Part shown: positions 28,778 through 37,679 of the stretch, piece after piece
Layout of the letters: the number at the start of each line of letters is the position of its first letter
Position numbering within the stretch: position 1 is the first letter of the stretch
Assembly (NCBI RefSeq): GCF_022829465.1
Contig: NZ_JAKSXZ010000108.1
Location: forward strand, 1 to 64,000
Direction of reading: 5' to 3'
DNA length: 64,000 bases
From: Methylobacterium sp. J-067
Lineage (GTDB): Bacteria; Pseudomonadota; Alphaproteobacteria; Rhizobiales; Beijerinckiaceae
Position numbers and translations under genes: made by a program
The notes under the pieces: model-generated
Seen by the model: only the letters and a program-made list of their open reading frames with translations
What the model was told of the DNA's origin: nothing
Databases searched by the model: none

Positions 28778-29694
28778 GGCGCCTTCAACACCGCACGGCA
28801 GGCGGCGGGTAGGGCGGCCATGGTCATCTGCGGCCTGGGCTTCGGCTTGGTCTTCGGCGGCTTCGGGTGAAGCACGGCGTCGGAGAACCAATAGCCGAGG
28901 TCGTCGCAGCCATCGCCTGAGGGCGGCGGATCCTGCGATTGGCAATCGCTCTGGCCCGCCGGGCAGCTCAGGCGGATATGGTAGTGGTAGTTGTGCCCAT
29001 ACATCGGGCGCACCTTCGACAGCCAGCGCCCCCCGCCGGATTCCCGGCACAGGGCCTTCTTGATCGCGGCGTTGACGAAGATGCGCTCCACCTCCGGCTG
29101 CTCGGCGGTGAGCTTGATCAGTTGCAGGTGGTTCGGGGTCCAGACATCCGGGTCGATGTCGAGGCGGTCGCTGCGGACCATGTCCGTGGCGGAGGTCTCC
29201 TCGCGCTCGGCGCGGCTCATCCGGTGGTCGGGCATCGGCGTCAGCCACACGTCGGCGTCGATGCCGATCTGGTGCGAGGCGTGGCCGGTGATCATCGGCC
29301 CGCCGCGCGGCTGCGCCATGTCGCCCACGAGGAGGCCGGGCCAGCCGACCCGCGTCGCCTTCTCGGACAGGCGCTCGAGGAAGTCGACCATCACCGGCAG
29401 CCCGTACATCCGGTTGCGGGAGGGGCGCATCACCTGCCAATGCGGCCCGTCGAGGGCCAGCGCCTCGCCGCCGGAGAAGCACCCCTTCGCGTAAAAGCCG
29501 TAGATGTGCGGCGCCCCCGCACTCGGGTGGGTGACGCGGCCGAACAGGGCCTTGGCCGGCGTCGAGGGATCGTCCGGATTGGCCAGCGGCGGCAGCGGTT
29601 TCGGGTTCACGCTCCCCCTGTCCTGGGCATGCGCCGCGCCGGTCAGGGCCAGGGCGGCGAAGGTCGTGAGGCAGGCGAGGCGCGGAAGCGTCAT
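28774..29694 (-). CDS. mepA: Penicillin-insensitive murein endopeptidase
   Basis: Periplasmic LAS-family metallopeptidase cleaving D-Ala-mDAP cross-links in peptidoglycan. 306 residues. Signal peptide MTLPRLACLTTFAALALTG then AHAQ. Zinc-binding motifs are GHASHQIGIDADVW (HxxxxxxD) and GHNYHYHIRLSC (the HxH pair). The cysteines in KGCFSGG, ALCRESG, LSCPAG and DCQ match those of MepA. A Pro/Lys-rich stretch (KPPKTKPKPRPQ) lies near the C-terminus. Confidence 0.95.
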   Translation of the reverse strand: MTLPRLACLTTFAALALTGAAHAQDRGSVNPKPLPPLANPDDPSTPAKALFGRVTHPSAGAPHIYGFYAKGCFSGGEALALDGPHWQVMRPSRNRMYGLPVMVDFLERLSEKATRVGWPGLLVGDMAQPRGGPMITGHASHQIGIDADVWLTPMPDHRMSRAEREETSATDMVRSDRLDIDPDVWTPNHLQLIKLTAEQPEVERIFVNAAIKKALCRESGGGRWLSKVRPMYGHNYHYHIRLSCPAGQSDCQSQDPPPSGDGCDDLGYWFSDAVLHPKPPKTKPKPRPQMTMAALPAACRAVLKAP

Positions 29695-29778
29695 GCGGGC
29701 GTCGGTCCGGGAGGCGCGTAGGAACGCTGCATCCTCGCCGAAGGCCGCGGCGTTTTTCGGGCAGGATCCGACGGAGCG

Positions 29779-30396
29779 TCAGCCCTTCGACGGCCCGCAC
29801 CAGCCCGGGAGGTAGCCGGCGTCCTTCGACTTCGCGAGGGAGAGCGCTTTCTCGAGCGCCGCCGAGAAATCGTCCTCGACCCGCTTCCCCTTGATGTTCC
29901 GGCGCAGGAAGTCCGCCCACAGGAACTCGCTGAACGGCGTCGTGTCCTTGGCGAAGCCGCCGGACCGGCGCAACTCGCCCGCGAGGCTGCGGAATGGGTC
30001 GTCCTTCAGGTCGGACATGGATTTCGGGATGTCCGCGAAGTCCCGGCGGATGCCCTCATGGTCGTAGGGGTGCACCCAGGACTTGTGATCGCACACGGTC
30101 CAGAAGGCGTCCTTGTCGAGGTGGTGCAAGTCGGCGACGACCGTCACGAGCACGTCCTTCACACCCTCCTCGTGGAGAGCGCGCGAGAGGTGGTGGTGAT
30201 CGATGACGTAGTGCCGCTTCTTTGGGCCGAGCAGGGCCGGGATCATGTGCGCGCCGAGGAAGGCGGCCTTCTTCTCCGCGTCGTATTCCTGCCAGCGCCG
30301 CCGCTTCTCGGCGACCTCCCTCAGGCCCACGGTCATCTGCGTCGGGCGCAGTTCGCTGATCGGCACAGGATTCAGAAGCGGTTCGCGGCTGGCCAT
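29779..30396 (-). CDS. ParB-like nuclease domain protein (ParBc_2 type)
   Basis: 205 residues from the ATG at 30396 (MASREPLLNPVPISELRPTQ). It shows the ParB-like core PISELRPTQMTVGLREV and a histidine-rich stretch, VIDHHHLSRALHEEGVKDVL, that marks the 'putative ParB-like nuclease' family. The C-terminal half is charged and helical and ends GWCGPSKG. There is no HTH of chromosomal ParB and no parA nearby, so a role in segregation is unlikely; function unknown. A frame open to 30465 adds an unlikely leader. Confidence 0.75.
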   Translation of the reverse strand: MASREPLLNPVPISELRPTQMTVGLREVAEKRRRWQEYDAEKKAAFLGAHMIPALLGPKKRHYVIDHHHLSRALHEEGVKDVLVTVVADLHHLDKDAFWTVCDHKSWVHPYDHEGIRRDFADIPKSMSDLKDDPFRSLAGELRRSGGFAKDTTPFSEFLWADFLRRNIKGKRVEDDFSAALEKALSLAKSKDAGYLPGWCGPSKG

Positions 30397-30492
30397 GAAC
30401 ACCTCGCGTGACGTTGCGTCGAAAACACGCGGTGTAGGTCGCACAGGCGTCACAAACCACCGCATCGCGGTCTACGTGCGGGGGAGAGCCCA

Positions 30493-30720
30493 TCACGATG
30501 TGCGGAGGAGCCCCTTTCGCGCGGCATCCAGGACATGGAGCCGGATCGCGGAGGAGAGGTTCTGCTCCCCGCGCGTGCCGTCGATGGTGCCGATCAGCGC
30601 CTGGACCGAGCGCCCTTCGTCCGCGGCGAGGGCGGTGAGCGCCTGCCAGAACGGATCTTCGAGGGACACGCTGGTGCGGTGGCCGGCGATCATCACCGAG
30701 CGTTTGACGATCCCGCTCAA
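30493..30720 (-). CDS. Ribbon-helix-helix domain protein
   Basis: 75-residue protein with an Arc-like/RHH_4 pattern: RSVMIAGHRTSVSLEDPFWQ gives the beta strand and helix 1, and LTALAADEGRSVQALIGTID helix 2. Likely a small DNA-binding protein. It starts nine bases after the DUF4169 gene stop, downstream of fumC on the same strand. The fumC-DUF4169-RHH order recurs in alphaproteobacteria, but the regulatory target has not been established. Confidence 0.8.
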   Translation of the reverse strand: MSGIVKRSVMIAGHRTSVSLEDPFWQALTALAADEGRSVQALIGTIDGTRGEQNLSSAIRLHVLDAARKGLLRTS

Positions 30721-30729
30721 CGGATCGAC

Positions 30730-30927
30730 CTAGTCCCTGGCGCCGTCCTCCGGCTCCTCGAGGCGGTGGCCCTCGTGCCGGGTCTCTTCCAGCGCCTTGC
30801 GCTTCTGCTGGAGGGTCTTCGCCTTCTTAGGAGTGCCGAAGGCGATGCGGTTCGTCTCCGCTTGCGCATCGGCCTCGGCCCGGGCGCGGGCCTTGCGGAC
30901 CTGACGAAGGTTGATGACTTCACCCAT
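30730..30927 (-). CDS. DUF4169 family protein
   Basis: 65 residues from the ATG at 30927 (MGEVINLRQVRKARARAEAD), matching the short, Lys/Arg-rich DUF4169 family. It continues RIAFGTPKKAKTLQQKRKAL and is probably a single long basic helix that could contact nucleic acid. It lies 63 bases downstream of fumC and nine bases before the RHH gene. The function is unknown. Confidence 0.8.
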   Translation of the reverse strand: MGEVINLRQVRKARARAEADAQAETNRIAFGTPKKAKTLQQKRKALEETRHEGHRLEEPEDGARD

Positions 30928-30990
30928 CCCGCGAACCCTCCCTGTCCGTCTTTCGGGCCGGCGCAAGAACCGCGCCGGCCCGTCCCGGTC

Positions 30991-32400
30991 CTACTCGGCG
31001 CTCGGGGCGAGCATGGTCTCCGGCCGCACGACGCGCTCGAACTCTTCCTCGGTCACGTAGCCGAGACGGAGGGCTTCTTCCTTCAGGGTCGTGCCGTTCT
31101 TGTGCGCCGTCTTGGCGATGGTCGCGGCCTTGTCGTAGCCGATGGAGGGGGCGAGCGCCGTGACCAGCATGAGCGACCGGCTCATCAGGTCGGCGATCTT
31201 GTCCTCGTTGGCCTTGATGCCGACGACGCAATTGTCGGTGAAGCTCACCGCCGCGTCCGCCAGCAGGCGCACCGATTGCAGCACGGCGTTGGCAATGACG
31301 GGCTTGAACACGTTCAGCTCGAAATTGCCCTGCGAGCCGGCGAAGCTTACCGTGGTGCCGTTGCCGATCACCTGGGCGCAGACCATCGTCAGCGCCTCGC
31401 ACTGGGTCGGGTTCACCTTGCCCGGCATGATCGAGGAGCCCGGCTCGTTCTCCGGCAGGGAGAGTTCGCCGAGGCCCGAACGCGGGCCGGAGCCGAGCAG
31501 GCGGATATCCTGCGCGATCTTGAACAGGCCGGCGGCCAGCGCCGAGAGCGCGCCCTGCGTGAAGACCAGGGCGTCGTGGGTGGCCAGCGCCTCGAACTTG
31601 TTCTGCGCCGAGGTGAAGGGCAGGCCGGTCAGTTCCGCGACCTTCGCGGCGAAGCGGTCGGCGAATTCGGGGTGGGCGTTGAGGCCCGTGCCCACCGCCG
31701 TGCCGCCCTGCGCCAGGGCGAGCACGCCCGGCAGGGTCGCGGCCACGCGGGCGCCGCCGAGGGCCACCTGGGTCGCGTAGCCGGAGAATTCCTGGCCCAG
31801 CGAGACCGGGGTCGCGTCCTGCAGGTGGGTGCGGCCGATCTTCACGATGCTCTCGAACGCCTTCGCCTTGGCGTCGAGGGCTTCGTGGAGGTGCGTGAGG
31901 GCGGGCATCAGCCGGCCCTCGATCTCCCGCGCCACGGCGATGTGCATCGCGGTGGGGAAGGTGTCGTTCGAGGACTGGCCCCGGTTGCAATGGTCGTTGG
32001 GGTGGATCGGGCTCTTGCCGCCGCGCTGGCCGCCCATCGCCTCGTTGGCGAGGCTCGCGATCACCTCGTTGGCGTTCATGTTCGATTGCGTGCCCGAGCC
32101 GGTCTGCCAGACCACCAGGGGGAACTCGTCGTCGTGCTCGCCGGCCACGACGGTGGCGGAGGCGGCAGCGATGGCGTCGGCGAGCTTCGGCTCCAGGACG
32201 CCGAGATCCTTGTTCACCAGGGCGGCGGCCTGCTTCACGAGGCCGAGCGCGTGGACCAGCGGCGCGGGCATGTGCTCCGTGCCGATCTTGAAGTTCTGGA
32301 TCGAGCGCTGGGTCTGCGCGCCCCAATAGCGATGGGCCGGAACCTCGATCGGGCCGAAGGTATCGGATTCGGTGCGGGTCGCGGTTTCGGTGGGCGACAT
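30991..32400 (-). CDS. fumC: Fumarate hydratase class II
   Basis: TCA-cycle fumarase, fumarate to L-malate, iron-independent. 469 residues from the ATG at 32400 ([20 protein letters not shown]). Signatures: [61 protein letters not shown] and [16 protein letters not shown], the last holding the catalytic serine loop. The gene is followed by DUF4169 and RHH genes on the same strand. The start is 17 bases from the first possible start of the divergent P450 gene. Confidence 0.97.
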   Translation of the reverse strand: MSPTETATRTESDTFGPIEVPAHRYWGAQTQRSIQNFKIGTEHMPAPLVHALGLVKQAAALVNKDLGVLEPKLADAIAAASATVVAGEHDDEFPLVVWQTGSGTQSNMNANEVIASLANEAMGGQRGGKSPIHPNDHCNRGQSSNDTFPTAMHIAVAREIEGRLMPALTHLHEALDAKAKAFESIVKIGRTHLQDATPVSLGQEFSGYATQVALGGARVAATLPGVLALAQGGTAVGTGLNAHPEFADRFAAKVAELTGLPFTSAQNKFEALATHDALVFTQGALSALAAGLFKIAQDIRLLGSGPRSGLGELSLPENEPGSSIMPGKVNPTQCEALTMVCAQVIGNGTTVSFAGSQGNFELNVFKPVIANAVLQSVRLLADAAVSFTDNCVVGIKANEDKIADLMSRSLMLVTALAPSIGYDKAATIAKTAHKNGTTLKEEALRLGYVTEEEFERVVRPETMLAPSAE

Positions 32401-32417
32401 CGTGGCCTCTACGTCTG

Positions 32418-33956
32418 GTGCACTGCGGTGCCTACTTAACGGAGGCGGGGCCTGAGCGCGATGCCGCATGGTCGGGGCTGCCCGACATCCATGCCGCTCT
32501 GTCCACCGTTAACGGTAGGGCGGCGACGGCCACCACGAGCCCGGGAGCGACGAGCCTGTCCACCGACCTATCCGATCCCGTCCAGGGACACGCCGCCGCG
32601 ACTCGGTTCCGCCCGCCGGTCCCGCCGCGGCTGACGCAGCCGCTCGGCCTCCTCGACTTCCTCAAGGCCGCCCGGCGCAACCCGATCACCACCTGGGCGG
32701 ATGCCCATTTCCGCCTGCCCGTGGTGGCGGCCGAGGGCGTGATGGGGCGCATCACCGTGGTGAGCGAACCGTCGCTGATCCGGCAGGTGCTGATCGACAA
32801 CGCCGAACGCTACCGCAAGGACGACCTCCAGCGTCGCGTCCTGGCGCCCGGCCTCGGCAACGGGCTGCTCAGCGCCGAGGGTGACGAGTGGCGGCTGCAG
32901 CGGCGGACGCTCGCGCCGATCTTCTCCGCGCGCACCGTGCGCAGCTTCGAGGCCGCGATGAACGCGGCCGGCGCCCGCATCGCCAAGCGCCTACGCCGCC
33001 GCGACGGGATGCGCGTCGATGTCGCCCTGGAGATGACCCGCGCCACCCTCGACGTGCTGGAACGGACGATCTTCACGCAAGGATTGCCCGGCGACCCGGA
33101 CGCCCTGGGCCGTGCGATCACCCGCTTCCTCGAAGCGGTCGGGCCCATCGACCCCCTCGACGTGTTCGGCATGCCGGACTTCATCCCGCGCATCGGCCGG
33201 CTGCGGGCGCGCCCCGCCGGGCGATACTTCGCGGAGATCGTCGATGAACTCATCACGCGGCGTCGCACGCTGATGGAGACCGCCGAGGCGCCGCAGGACC
33301 TGCTGACCCTGCTCCTCGCCGCGCAGGATCCCGAGACCGGCAACGGGCTCACGGACCTCGCGGTGCGGGCGAACATCGCCACCTTCATCGCCGCCGGCCA
33401 CGAGACGACCGCCAACGCGCTGACCTGGGCGCTCTACTGCCTGTCGCAGGACGCGGCGGCGCAGGAGCAGGTGGAGGCGGAAATCGATGCGGCAGGCGAG
33501 GGGGATTTCGCCCTCGACGCGCTCCCCTTCACGCGGGCCATCGTGGAGGAGGGGATGCGCCTGTTCCCGCCCGTGCCTTTCCTCAGCCGTCAGGCCGTGG
33601 AGCCGGATCGGTTCGGGCGGATCAAGGTGCCCAAGGGGAGCCTCGTGCTGATCGCCCCCTGGGTGCTGCACCGCCACCACCTGCTCTGGGACGAGCCGGA
33701 CGCCTTCATGCCGGAGCGGTTCATGCCCGGACGGCGGGAGCAGATCGCGCGCTTCACCTATCTGCCCTTCGGAGCGGGTCCGCGCGTCTGCATCGGGCAG
33801 AGCTTCTCGGTGCAGGAGGCGACGATCCTCCTCGCCCACGTTCTCCGCGTCGTGCGCTTCCGCCTGCCGCCGGACCACCCGCCAGTGACGCCCCTGCACA
33901 GGGTCACGCTCCGGCCGGAGCACGGGTTGCGGATGGATGCCGAGGTGAGGGGGTGA
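32418..33956 (+). CDS. Cytochrome P450
   Basis: Haem-thiolate monooxygenase of the bacterial CYP102/CYP4-like clan. All core motifs are present: I-helix [17 protein letters not shown] (oxygen-activating AGHET), ExxR in [13 protein letters not shown], the PERF region, and the haem-binding loop [11 protein letters not shown] with the proximal Cys at about residue 455. From a GTG at 32418 it is 512 residues, but the first 60 or so residues are low-complexity and the true start may be internal near 32560-32600. No ferredoxin or reductase gene is adjacent, so the redox partner is elsewhere. Substrate unknown. Confidence 0.85.
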   Translation: MHCGAYLTEAGPERDAAWSGLPDIHAALSTVNGRAATATTSPGATSLSTDLSDPVQGHAAATRFRPPVPPRLTQPLGLLDFLKAARRNPITTWADAHFRLPVVAAEGVMGRITVVSEPSLIRQVLIDNAERYRKDDLQRRVLAPGLGNGLLSAEGDEWRLQRRTLAPIFSARTVRSFEAAMNAAGARIAKRLRRRDGMRVDVALEMTRATLDVLERTIFTQGLPGDPDALGRAITRFLEAVGPIDPLDVFGMPDFIPRIGRLRARPAGRYFAEIVDELITRRRTLMETAEAPQDLLTLLLAAQDPETGNGLTDLAVRANIATFIAAGHETTANALTWALYCLSQDAAAQEQVEAEIDAAGEGDFALDALPFTRAIVEEGMRLFPPVPFLSRQAVEPDRFGRIKVPKGSLVLIAPWVLHRHHLLWDEPDAFMPERFMPGRREQIARFTYLPFGAGPRVCIGQSFSVQEATILLAHVLRVVRFRLPPDHPPVTPLHRVTLRPEHGLRMDAEVRG

Positions 33957-33972
33957 ACCGGGCGGCCTGGGC

Positions 33973-34119
33973 CTAGTCGGCCTTGTGCAGCCGCGCGGCC
34001 TCGTCGTAGCGCCGGGTGTTCCGGTCGTAGATGCGCGACGCGATGAACGCACCGCCGAGGCCCAGCACCGACAGCCCGAAGGCGATAGCGGTGATCTGAA
34101 GCGCATAGTCCAAGGGCAT
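33973..34119 (-). CDS. Very small single-pass membrane protein
   Basis: 48 residues from the ATG at 34119: MPLDYALQITAIAFGLSVLG leads into one membrane helix ending ...GGAFIASRIYDR, then a charged tail (NTRRYDEAARLHKAD). It starts five bases after the small membrane protein gene at 34125, suggesting cotranslation. No family recognised. A longer frame to 34203 overlaps that gene and is unlikely. Confidence 0.5.
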   Translation of the reverse strand: MPLDYALQITAIAFGLSVLGLGGAFIASRIYDRNTRRYDEAARLHKAD

Positions 34120-34124
34120 GCCGC

Positions 34125-34376
34125 TCACTCCTCTGGACGGAGCAGTCGGAGGACTGCCTGCGCTACGAAATGTAGGCACAACGCCGGGAGAAGCAAAGCC
34201 CATCCGCCGCCGGACAGGACTTCGAAGTGGCCCTGGGTGATCGGGCCGACGAAGGCCGTGCCGAACGTGACGATCGACAACGAATTGAAGAGCGTCGCCG
34301 CAAGTTTCAATCCTTCGTTGTATCGCTTGGCCCGGAACTTCCGCTCACCGGATGTGAGCGGAGCCGGCTCAACCAT
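34125..34376 (-). CDS. Small two-helix membrane protein
   Basis: 83 residues. A basic N-terminus (TSGERKFRAKRYNEGLKLAA) precedes two hydrophobic stretches, TLFNSLSIVTFGTAFVGPI and GGWALLLPALCLHFVAQAVL, and a short charged end. It lies 18 bases downstream of sspB and five bases before the 48-residue gene. All three are on the minus strand and may form one transcript. Function unknown. Confidence 0.6.
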   Translation of the reverse strand: MVEPAPLTSGERKFRAKRYNEGLKLAATLFNSLSIVTFGTAFVGPITQGHFEVLSGGGWALLLPALCLHFVAQAVLRLLRPEE

Positions 34377-34394
34377 GGCGCCTAAGGGCGATCA

Positions 34395-35015
34395 TCAGCT
34401 CTTCTTGCGGAAGGCGTCGAGACTGACGACTTCGGCCGTGCCTTCCTCGCCGTCCTTCTTGGCGGCGGGGCGGGGGGCCTTGTCGTCGGTCTTGCCGCCT
34501 TGGGCGGCGGCCGGCAGCACGGTCGGGACGCCCGTCGCGCCGATGGTCGCGAGGCCGGTGCCGGTCTTCGGCTTGACCTCACCCGGCTCGGACGCCGCGC
34601 CGCGCGGGCCGTTCTTGGCGACAGGAGTCTCAGGCTCGGCCGGCAGGTCGTTGCCGACTTCGCCAAGGTCGAACTTCAGGCCGAACTGCACGGAGGGGTC
34701 GAAGAAGCCAGAGAGCGCGTCGAACGGCACCAGCAGCCGCTCCGGCACACCGGAGAAGGACAGCCCGACCTCGAACGCATGCTCGGTGACGTTCAGATCC
34801 CAGAACTGGTGCTGCAGGACGATCGTCATGTCCTGCGGATACTTGTCCCGCAGGGCCTGCGAGATGCGCACGCCCGGCGCTTCGGTGCGGAACGAGACGT
34901 AGAAGTGGTGCTCGCCCATCAGCCCGTTCTGGGCGGCATCCGAGAGCACCTTGCGGACGACGCCGCGAAGGGCGTCCTGCACCAGCAGGTCGTAGCGAAT
35001 CAGGTCGTCTGCCAT
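34395..35015 (-). CDS. sspB: ClpXP protease adaptor SspB (alphaproteobacterial type)
   Basis: Adaptor that binds ssrA-tagged and other substrates and delivers them to ClpXP. 206 residues from the ATG at 35015 (MADDLIRYDLLVQDALRGVV). The substrate-binding domain spans about 1-150 (FYVSFRTEAPGVRISQALRD, LQHQFWDLNVTEHAFEVGLS, VPFDALSGFFDPSVQFGLKF). A flexible Pro/Ala/Lys linker follows. The C-terminus, AEVVSLDAFRKKS, is the ClpX-binding (XB) motif seen in SspB-alpha. The frame open to 35096 adds an unlikely leader. Confidence 0.93.
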   Translation of the reverse strand: MADDLIRYDLLVQDALRGVVRKVLSDAAQNGLMGEHHFYVSFRTEAPGVRISQALRDKYPQDMTIVLQHQFWDLNVTEHAFEVGLSFSGVPERLLVPFDALSGFFDPSVQFGLKFDLGEVGNDLPAEPETPVAKNGPRGAASEPGEVKPKTGTGLATIGATGVPTVLPAAAQGGKTDDKAPRPAAKKDGEEGTAEVVSLDAFRKKS

Positions 35016-35282
35016 TCTGCGTTCGCTTTGCCCGACCCGTCCGCCGCCTGTACGCCCTCGTCGATCCACCTTCGCCGCCGCCGAAGCCCAGTCCATTCAT
35101 CCGCGGCCTTGCGGCCATCGGTCCTGGGCTTGAAGGGAGGCGCCGGGTACCGCCCCCGGGTCCGATAGGTTTATTTCGAAGAACGTTTATCGCCATGGCC
35201 GGCCTTGCGACCCGGCAAAACGAATATAGAGGGGATCGGCCCGGTTTTGAAGCCCGATCACGCCGCAACCGTGCCGGAGGCG

Positions 35283-36089
35283 ATGGGCGATCCGGTGAGT
35301 GTGGCCGCCGACGCGCCCCCACGCGATCGGTCGGGCGCGCACGGGCTCTGGCCGACCCTCCTCGCCCTCGGCCGGATGGTCGCCTTCGGCATCGTCTGCC
35401 TCGGTGTCGCGAGCTTCGCCGCCCTCGGGATCGTGCGGGTGGGGTTCGACCTCTGGTACGGGATCGATCCGTTCCTGCCGATAGCCCGGCGGCCGTTCGT
35501 CGGGGTGGTGCAACTCGCCCACCGGGCCTTCGCCGTCGATGTGCTGCGGCAGGTGCTCCTCGCCTCCATGGTGATCGCCTGGGCGTGGTGGCGAGATCGC
35601 AGCGGCTGGCGCCGCCGCCTCGCCCTCGACCGGGAGAAGCCGAACGGCCTGCGGCCGGTGGTCCTGCTCAGCATCCTGCTGTTCTGGCCGGTCCTGCACA
35701 TCGCCTGGGTGACGGGCACGGCCGAGCTGATGGGCGGCGGGTTCGGGCGGGGCCTGCGCCTCTCGCCCTTCATGGACCGGACGGCGGTGGTGGCGTGGCT
35801 CGCCTACCTCACGATCCTCGCGCCGCTCGCCGAGGAATTGCTGGTGCGCGGCGAGATGTATCACCTCGTCAACCGCACCCTCGGCACGGCCTGGGCGGTC
35901 GCCGCGACGTCCCTCGTCTTCGCGCTGGCGCACATCTCGTCCTTCGGCCTCGCCCGGCCGATCTCGCTGCTGCCGCTCGCCTTCGCCGTCGGACTGCTGC
36001 GCTGGCGCACCGGCCGGCTCTGGCCCGGCATCGCCCTGCACGGATGGTCGAACCTCGCGCTGGTCGTCTACCTGCTCTGGCCGCACTGA
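35283..36089 (+). CDS. CPBP-family intramembrane metalloprotease
   Basis: Predicted membrane-embedded glutamic/metallo-protease of the Rce1/Abi (CPBP) family, about 268 residues from the ATG at 35283. A frame open to 35205 (TTG) leaves the start uncertain. About seven hydrophobic segments. Catalytic motifs in order: LAEELLVRGEMY (EExxxR), SLVFALAHISSF (FxxxH) and GIALHGWSNLALV (HxxxN-like). In bacteria these proteins process peptides or prenylated-type substrates; the target is unknown. It lies 60 bases before thyA on the same strand. Confidence 0.82.
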   Translation: MGDPVSVAADAPPRDRSGAHGLWPTLLALGRMVAFGIVCLGVASFAALGIVRVGFDLWYGIDPFLPIARRPFVGVVQLAHRAFAVDVLRQVLLASMVIAWAWWRDRSGWRRRLALDREKPNGLRPVVLLSILLFWPVLHIAWVTGTAELMGGGFGRGLRLSPFMDRTAVVAWLAYLTILAPLAEELLVRGEMYHLVNRTLGTAWAVAATSLVFALAHISSFGLARPISLLPLAFAVGLLRWRTGRLWPGIALHGWSNLALVVYLLWPH

Positions 36090-36149
36090 CCCTGGGGACA
36101 GGCCCGCGCCGGGCTTGCCCCCGGCGGCCCGGCGGCGCAGGCTCGTCCG

Positions 36150-36944
36150 ATGGACGCGTATCAGAGCCTGCTCCGGAAGATCCTCGACGAGGGGGTGGCC
36201 AAGGAGGACCGCACGGGCACGGGGACCCTCTCGGTCTTCGGGCACCAGATGCGTTTCGACCTGAGCCAGGGCTTCCCGCTCGTCACGACGAAGCGGCTGC
36301 ATCTGAAGTCCATCGTCCACGAATTGCTGTGGTTCCTCGCGGGCGACACCAACGTCGCCTATCTGCGCGAGAACGGCGTGACGATCTGGGACGAGTGGGC
36401 CGACGAGCAGGGCGATCTCGGCCCGGTCTATGGCCGGCAATGGCGCTCCTGGGCGAAGCCGGATGGCAGCAGCGTCGATCAGATCCGCTGGGTGCTGGAC
36501 GAGATCGCCCGCAACCCGGATTCTCGCCGCCTCGTGGTCTCGGCCTGGAACCCGGCCGATCTCGACCGGATGGCGCTGGCACCCTGCCATTGCCTGTTCC
36601 AGTTCTACGTGGCCGAGGGTCGGCTTTCCTGCCAGCTCTACCAGCGCTCGGCGGACGCCTTCCTCGGCGTACCGTTCAACATCGCGAGCTATGCGCTGCT
36701 GACTCATATGGTCGCGCAGGTCTCGGGGCTGGCCCCCGGCGACTTCGTGCACAGCTTCGGCGACGTCCACCTCTACCGCAACCACCTCGACCAGACCCGC
36801 ATCCTGCTGGAGCGCGAGCCGAGGCCCCTGCCGCAGCTGCGCCTGAACCCGGCGGTACGCGACCTCTTCGCCTTCCGTTTCGAGGACATCGCCATCGAGG
36901 GCTACGCCCCGCATCCGGCGATCGCCGCGCCGGTCGCTGTCTGA
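36150..36944 (+). CDS. thyA: Thymidylate synthase
   Basis: Converts dUMP to dTMP with methylene-tetrahydrofolate. 264 residues, the same length as the short E. coli-type enzyme. Motifs: [17 protein letters not shown] at the start, VYGRQWRSW, the catalytic Cys in [29 protein letters not shown] (nucleotide site), [10 protein letters not shown] and the conserved C-terminus ending AAPVAV. folA follows after two bases, so dihydrofolate made here is recycled by the next product. Confidence 0.98.
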   Translation: MDAYQSLLRKILDEGVAKEDRTGTGTLSVFGHQMRFDLSQGFPLVTTKRLHLKSIVHELLWFLAGDTNVAYLRENGVTIWDEWADEQGDLGPVYGRQWRSWAKPDGSSVDQIRWVLDEIARNPDSRRLVVSAWNPADLDRMALAPCHCLFQFYVAEGRLSCQLYQRSADAFLGVPFNIASYALLTHMVAQVSGLAPGDFVHSFGDVHLYRNHLDQTRILLEREPRPLPQLRLNPAVRDLFAFRFEDIAIEGYAPHPAIAAPVAV

Positions 36945-36946
36945 CC

Positions 36947-37438
36947 ATGGCCGCACCGACCATCGCCCTCGTCGTCGCGGTCGCCCGCAACGGCGTCATC
37001 GGGCGGGACAACGGGCTCGCGTGGCACCTGTCCAGCGATCTCAAGCGGTTCAAGGCGCTCACCATGGGCACGACGCTGCTCATGGGCCGCCGCACCTGGG
37101 AGTCCATCGGGCGGCCCTTGCCCGGCCGGCGGACGCTGGTGCTCACGCGCGATCCCGCCTTCCGGGTGGAGGGCGCGGAGACGGTGCATGAGTGGGAGAG
37201 CGCGGTCGCGGCGGCGGGGGACCGGCTGATGGTGGTGGGCGGCGCGGAGGTCTACGCACTCGCCCTACCGCGGGCCGACATCATCCACCTGACGGAGGTC
37301 GAGGCCGAGCCCGAGGGCGACGTGCGTTTCCCGGCCTTCGACCGCACGGCCTACCGCGAGGTGTTCCGCGAAGCGCACCCGGCCGGGCCGAAGGACGATT
37401 ATCCTTACGCATTTATCGACTTGGCCCGTTTGCGCTGA
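36947..37438 (+). CDS. folA: Dihydrofolate reductase
   Basis: Regenerates tetrahydrofolate. 163 residues from the ATG at 36947 (MAAPTIALVVAVARNGVIGR). Signatures: IGRDNGLAWHLSSDLKRFKA (substrate and NADPH site), MGRRTWESIGRPLPGR and MVVGGAEVYALALPRAD. It sits two bases after thyA, a common pairing. A frame running on from thyA has no bearing here. After its stop come 241 bases before hflK. Confidence 0.97.
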   Translation: MAAPTIALVVAVARNGVIGRDNGLAWHLSSDLKRFKALTMGTTLLMGRRTWESIGRPLPGRRTLVLTRDPAFRVEGAETVHEWESAVAAAGDRLMVVGGAEVYALALPRADIIHLTEVEAEPEGDVRFPAFDRTAYREVFREAHPAGPKDDYPYAFIDLARLR

Positions 37439-37502
37439 GGCGGCCCGTCGCGGTTGCGCTCGGGGCTCGCCGTGCCCACCTGCCAGCCTTGACAGCGAGG
37501 GG

Positions 37503-37534
37503 GGCGGACCCGCAGGTGCCGTGAGGGGTCCGCC
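37503..37534 (+). terminator. Hairpin between folA and hflK
   Basis: Nine-base-pair stem GGCGGACCC / GGGTCCGCC with a 14-base loop, 64 bases after the folA stop. No T run follows. It may mark the end of the thyA-folA transcript or a structured hflK leader. A TTGACA at 37489-37494 is just upstream but has no good -10 partner at 17 bases. Confidence 0.4.
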
Positions 37535-37679
37535 GTCGCCTGCGCCTCTGCGGATGTCGACGGTGTGAATCCCAGGCGATTGGGCGGCACTCGGGATTGA
37601 GCCGGCGGTTGCGACCGTTGGCAGGGGGCGCCCAGACGCGGGCGCGGCGGGTGCGGCAGGTCAGGAGACGACGGCCAGG

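Noticed and set aside
30535-32439. 634-codon plus-strand frame antisense to fumC
   Set aside because: No recognisable domain and typical shadow composition; fumC is unquestionable.
37489-37494. TTGACA as a -35 element for hflK
   Set aside because: No acceptable -10 hexamer lies 16-18 bases downstream; the region there is GC-rich and forms a hairpin.
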